Positions 63,282 through 64,000 of a stretch of 64,000 bases of DNA are shown in pieces. This DNA is from Borreliella bissettiae DN127 (GTDB taxonomy: Bacteria; Spirochaetota; Spirochaetia; Borreliales; Borreliaceae), in the NCBI RefSeq assembly GCF_000222305.1, contig NC_015921.1, forward strand, positions 248,001 through 312,000, in the 5' to 3' direction. How positions within the stretch are numbered: position 1 is the stretch's first letter; every line of letters starts with the position of its first letter. Below the pieces are notes generated by a model. That model was not told the origin of the DNA. It saw nothing but the letters and a program-made list of their open reading frames with translations, and ran no database searches. Position numbers and translations under genes: made by a program.

Positions 63282-64000
63282 CTAAATATAATTTAAAATT
63301 CTCTCAAGTCTGTTAAATCTTGAACCTTTAATGACAATAAAAACTGAAGGTTCCAAGCTTTTTAAAAAAAAATCAATAAATTTATCAAACTCGCTAAAGT
63401 AATATAAACACTTTTCAACTAAATTCTCAGAATCCCTAACATCTAAAAATTCTTCACCTATTAGAAAAATTTTATCAAAATTCATTAAAATAGCCTCTTG
63501 AATTAAATCTTTATGCGTTTTGTATGCAAATCCCCCAAGCTCTTTAAAAGACCCAAGAACTATAAATTTTTTGTTTTGGATATTAAGATCCAAAATCATA
63601 TTTTTTAAGGCCATAAAAGAACCCATATTGCCATTATAAGAATCATTTAAAATCAAATATCCATTTTTTGTCAAAATTTCTGCCCTACCCTTTTGAAAAG
63701 CAGTTTCAATAAGCCCTTCTCTTATTTCTTTTTCTTTCATTCCTAAAAATAAAGCTAAATTAATGCACCCTATTGCATTAAAAATATTATGCCTACCTAG
63801 CAATAAAATAGAGTATTCAAACCCTTTGTAAACAAAATCAAAAGAAAATTTCCCTTCTAAAAAAGAAAATGATTTAATATTAAGATTTTCAAAATCAAAA
63901 TAAACGATTTTAACATTTGGATTTGCGATTTTTGCTCTGTTTTCAAGATAACCACAATAATCATTCATTTCATTTGCAACAAAGATTTCAATGTTTTTGC
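63282..64000 (-). CDS. murF: MurF ligase, C-terminal part (5' end outside window)
   Basis: The frame is open to base 64000 and gives about 239 residues. It is the middle and C-terminal part of the ligase that adds D-Ala-D-Ala to UDP-MurNAc-tripeptide. Visible blocks are FVANEMNDYCGYLE, the GRHNIFNAIGCINLA domain join, NDSYNGNMGS (the MurF-type variant of DDSYNANP) and VLGSFKELG. The ATG at 63968 is internal. It leads the murF-mraY-ftsW-ftsQ-ftsA-ftsZ run. Corresponds to B31 BB_0304. Confidence 0.92.
   Translation of the reverse strand, partial: KNIEIFVANEMNDYCGYLENRAKIANPNVKIVYFDFENLNIKSFSFLEGKFSFDFVYKGFEYSILLLGRHNIFNAIGCINLALFLGMKEKEIREGLIETAFQKGRAEILTKNGYLILNDSYNGNMGSFMALKNMILDLNIQNKKFIVLGSFKELGGFAYKTHKDLIQEAILMNFDKIFLIGEEFLDVRDSENLVEKCLYYFSEFDKFIDFFLKSLEPSVFIVIKGSRFNRLERILNYI

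Noticed and set aside
63282..63968. A complete 228-residue gene on the minus strand starting at 63968
   Set aside because: The frame runs on to 64000 with MurF-like sequence (FVANEMNDY). It is a partial murF.
1..64000. CRISPR arrays, insertion sequences, prophage or plasmid-type genes
   Set aside because: No spaced direct repeats, transposase frames or terminal inverted repeats were found. All regions read as core chromosome.

Overview
The window is a very A/T-rich, gene-dense piece of a Borrelia (Borreliella) chromosome. The evidence is the large periplasmic-flagellar operon in spirochaete order (including flbB and the FliG type used as motor protein), a phosphatidylcholine synthase, a reduced dcw cluster, tiny intergenic gaps and Borrelia-type lipobox sequences. 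From remembered gene order it matches B. burgdorferi B31 BB_0243 to BB_0304, so it belongs to the Lyme-disease group. I cannot fix the exact species by eye. Locus numbers quoted below come from memory of that order, not from a search. No mobile element, CRISPR array, rRNA or prophage is visible.

Layout. 1-660 is the end of glpD (+). 751-2812 (-) is an M23 peptidase / bactofilin / YaaR-like operon. 3008-11877 (+) carries rdgB, pepF, pcs, a DedA protein, tRNA-Leu(GAG), leuS and an RND/MMPL-type transporter. lon (-) overlaps the transporter tail to tail. 14561-17848 (+) is recJ, an M23 peptidase and rpsU. 17886-24214 (-) is an unknown membrane protein, a lytic transglycosylase lipoprotein, uppP and ftsK. 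24421-25803 (+) is a TPR protein, followed by a LysM/M23 peptidase (-) and lepB (+).

From 64000 down to 27658 everything is on the minus strand. murF, mraY, ftsW, ftsQ, ftsA and ftsZ (wall synthesis and division) come first, then a TPR lipoprotein, dprA, hslV and hslU. Next come 26 flagellar genes, flgB to flhG. They are followed by a membrane protein (B31 BB_0268), a FapA/DUF342 protein, a short unknown, a DUF6115/SwrB-like protein and a lidless Hsp70. The flagellar genes encode basal body (flgBC, fliEF), switch (fliGMN), export apparatus (fliHIJ, fliOPQR, flhAB), hook (flgDE, fliK), stator (motAB, fliL), collar (flbB) and number/placement GTPases (flhFG). Many reading frames overlap or abut, which implies translational coupling.

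The point I find most interesting is a short C-terminal peptide in the two-helix membrane protein at 31879-32358. It resembles the FliG-binding tail of FliF encoded in the same operon. Others are the FlgE Lys165/Cys178 pair matching the lysinoalanine cross-link residues, an NPEH in place of NPTH in FlhB, a perfect sigma-70 promoter for tRNA-Leu inside the end of the DedA gene, a TTG-started rpsU behind a complete anti-SD match, and a 13-bp tandem duplication plus A10 tracts inside a peptidase gene.
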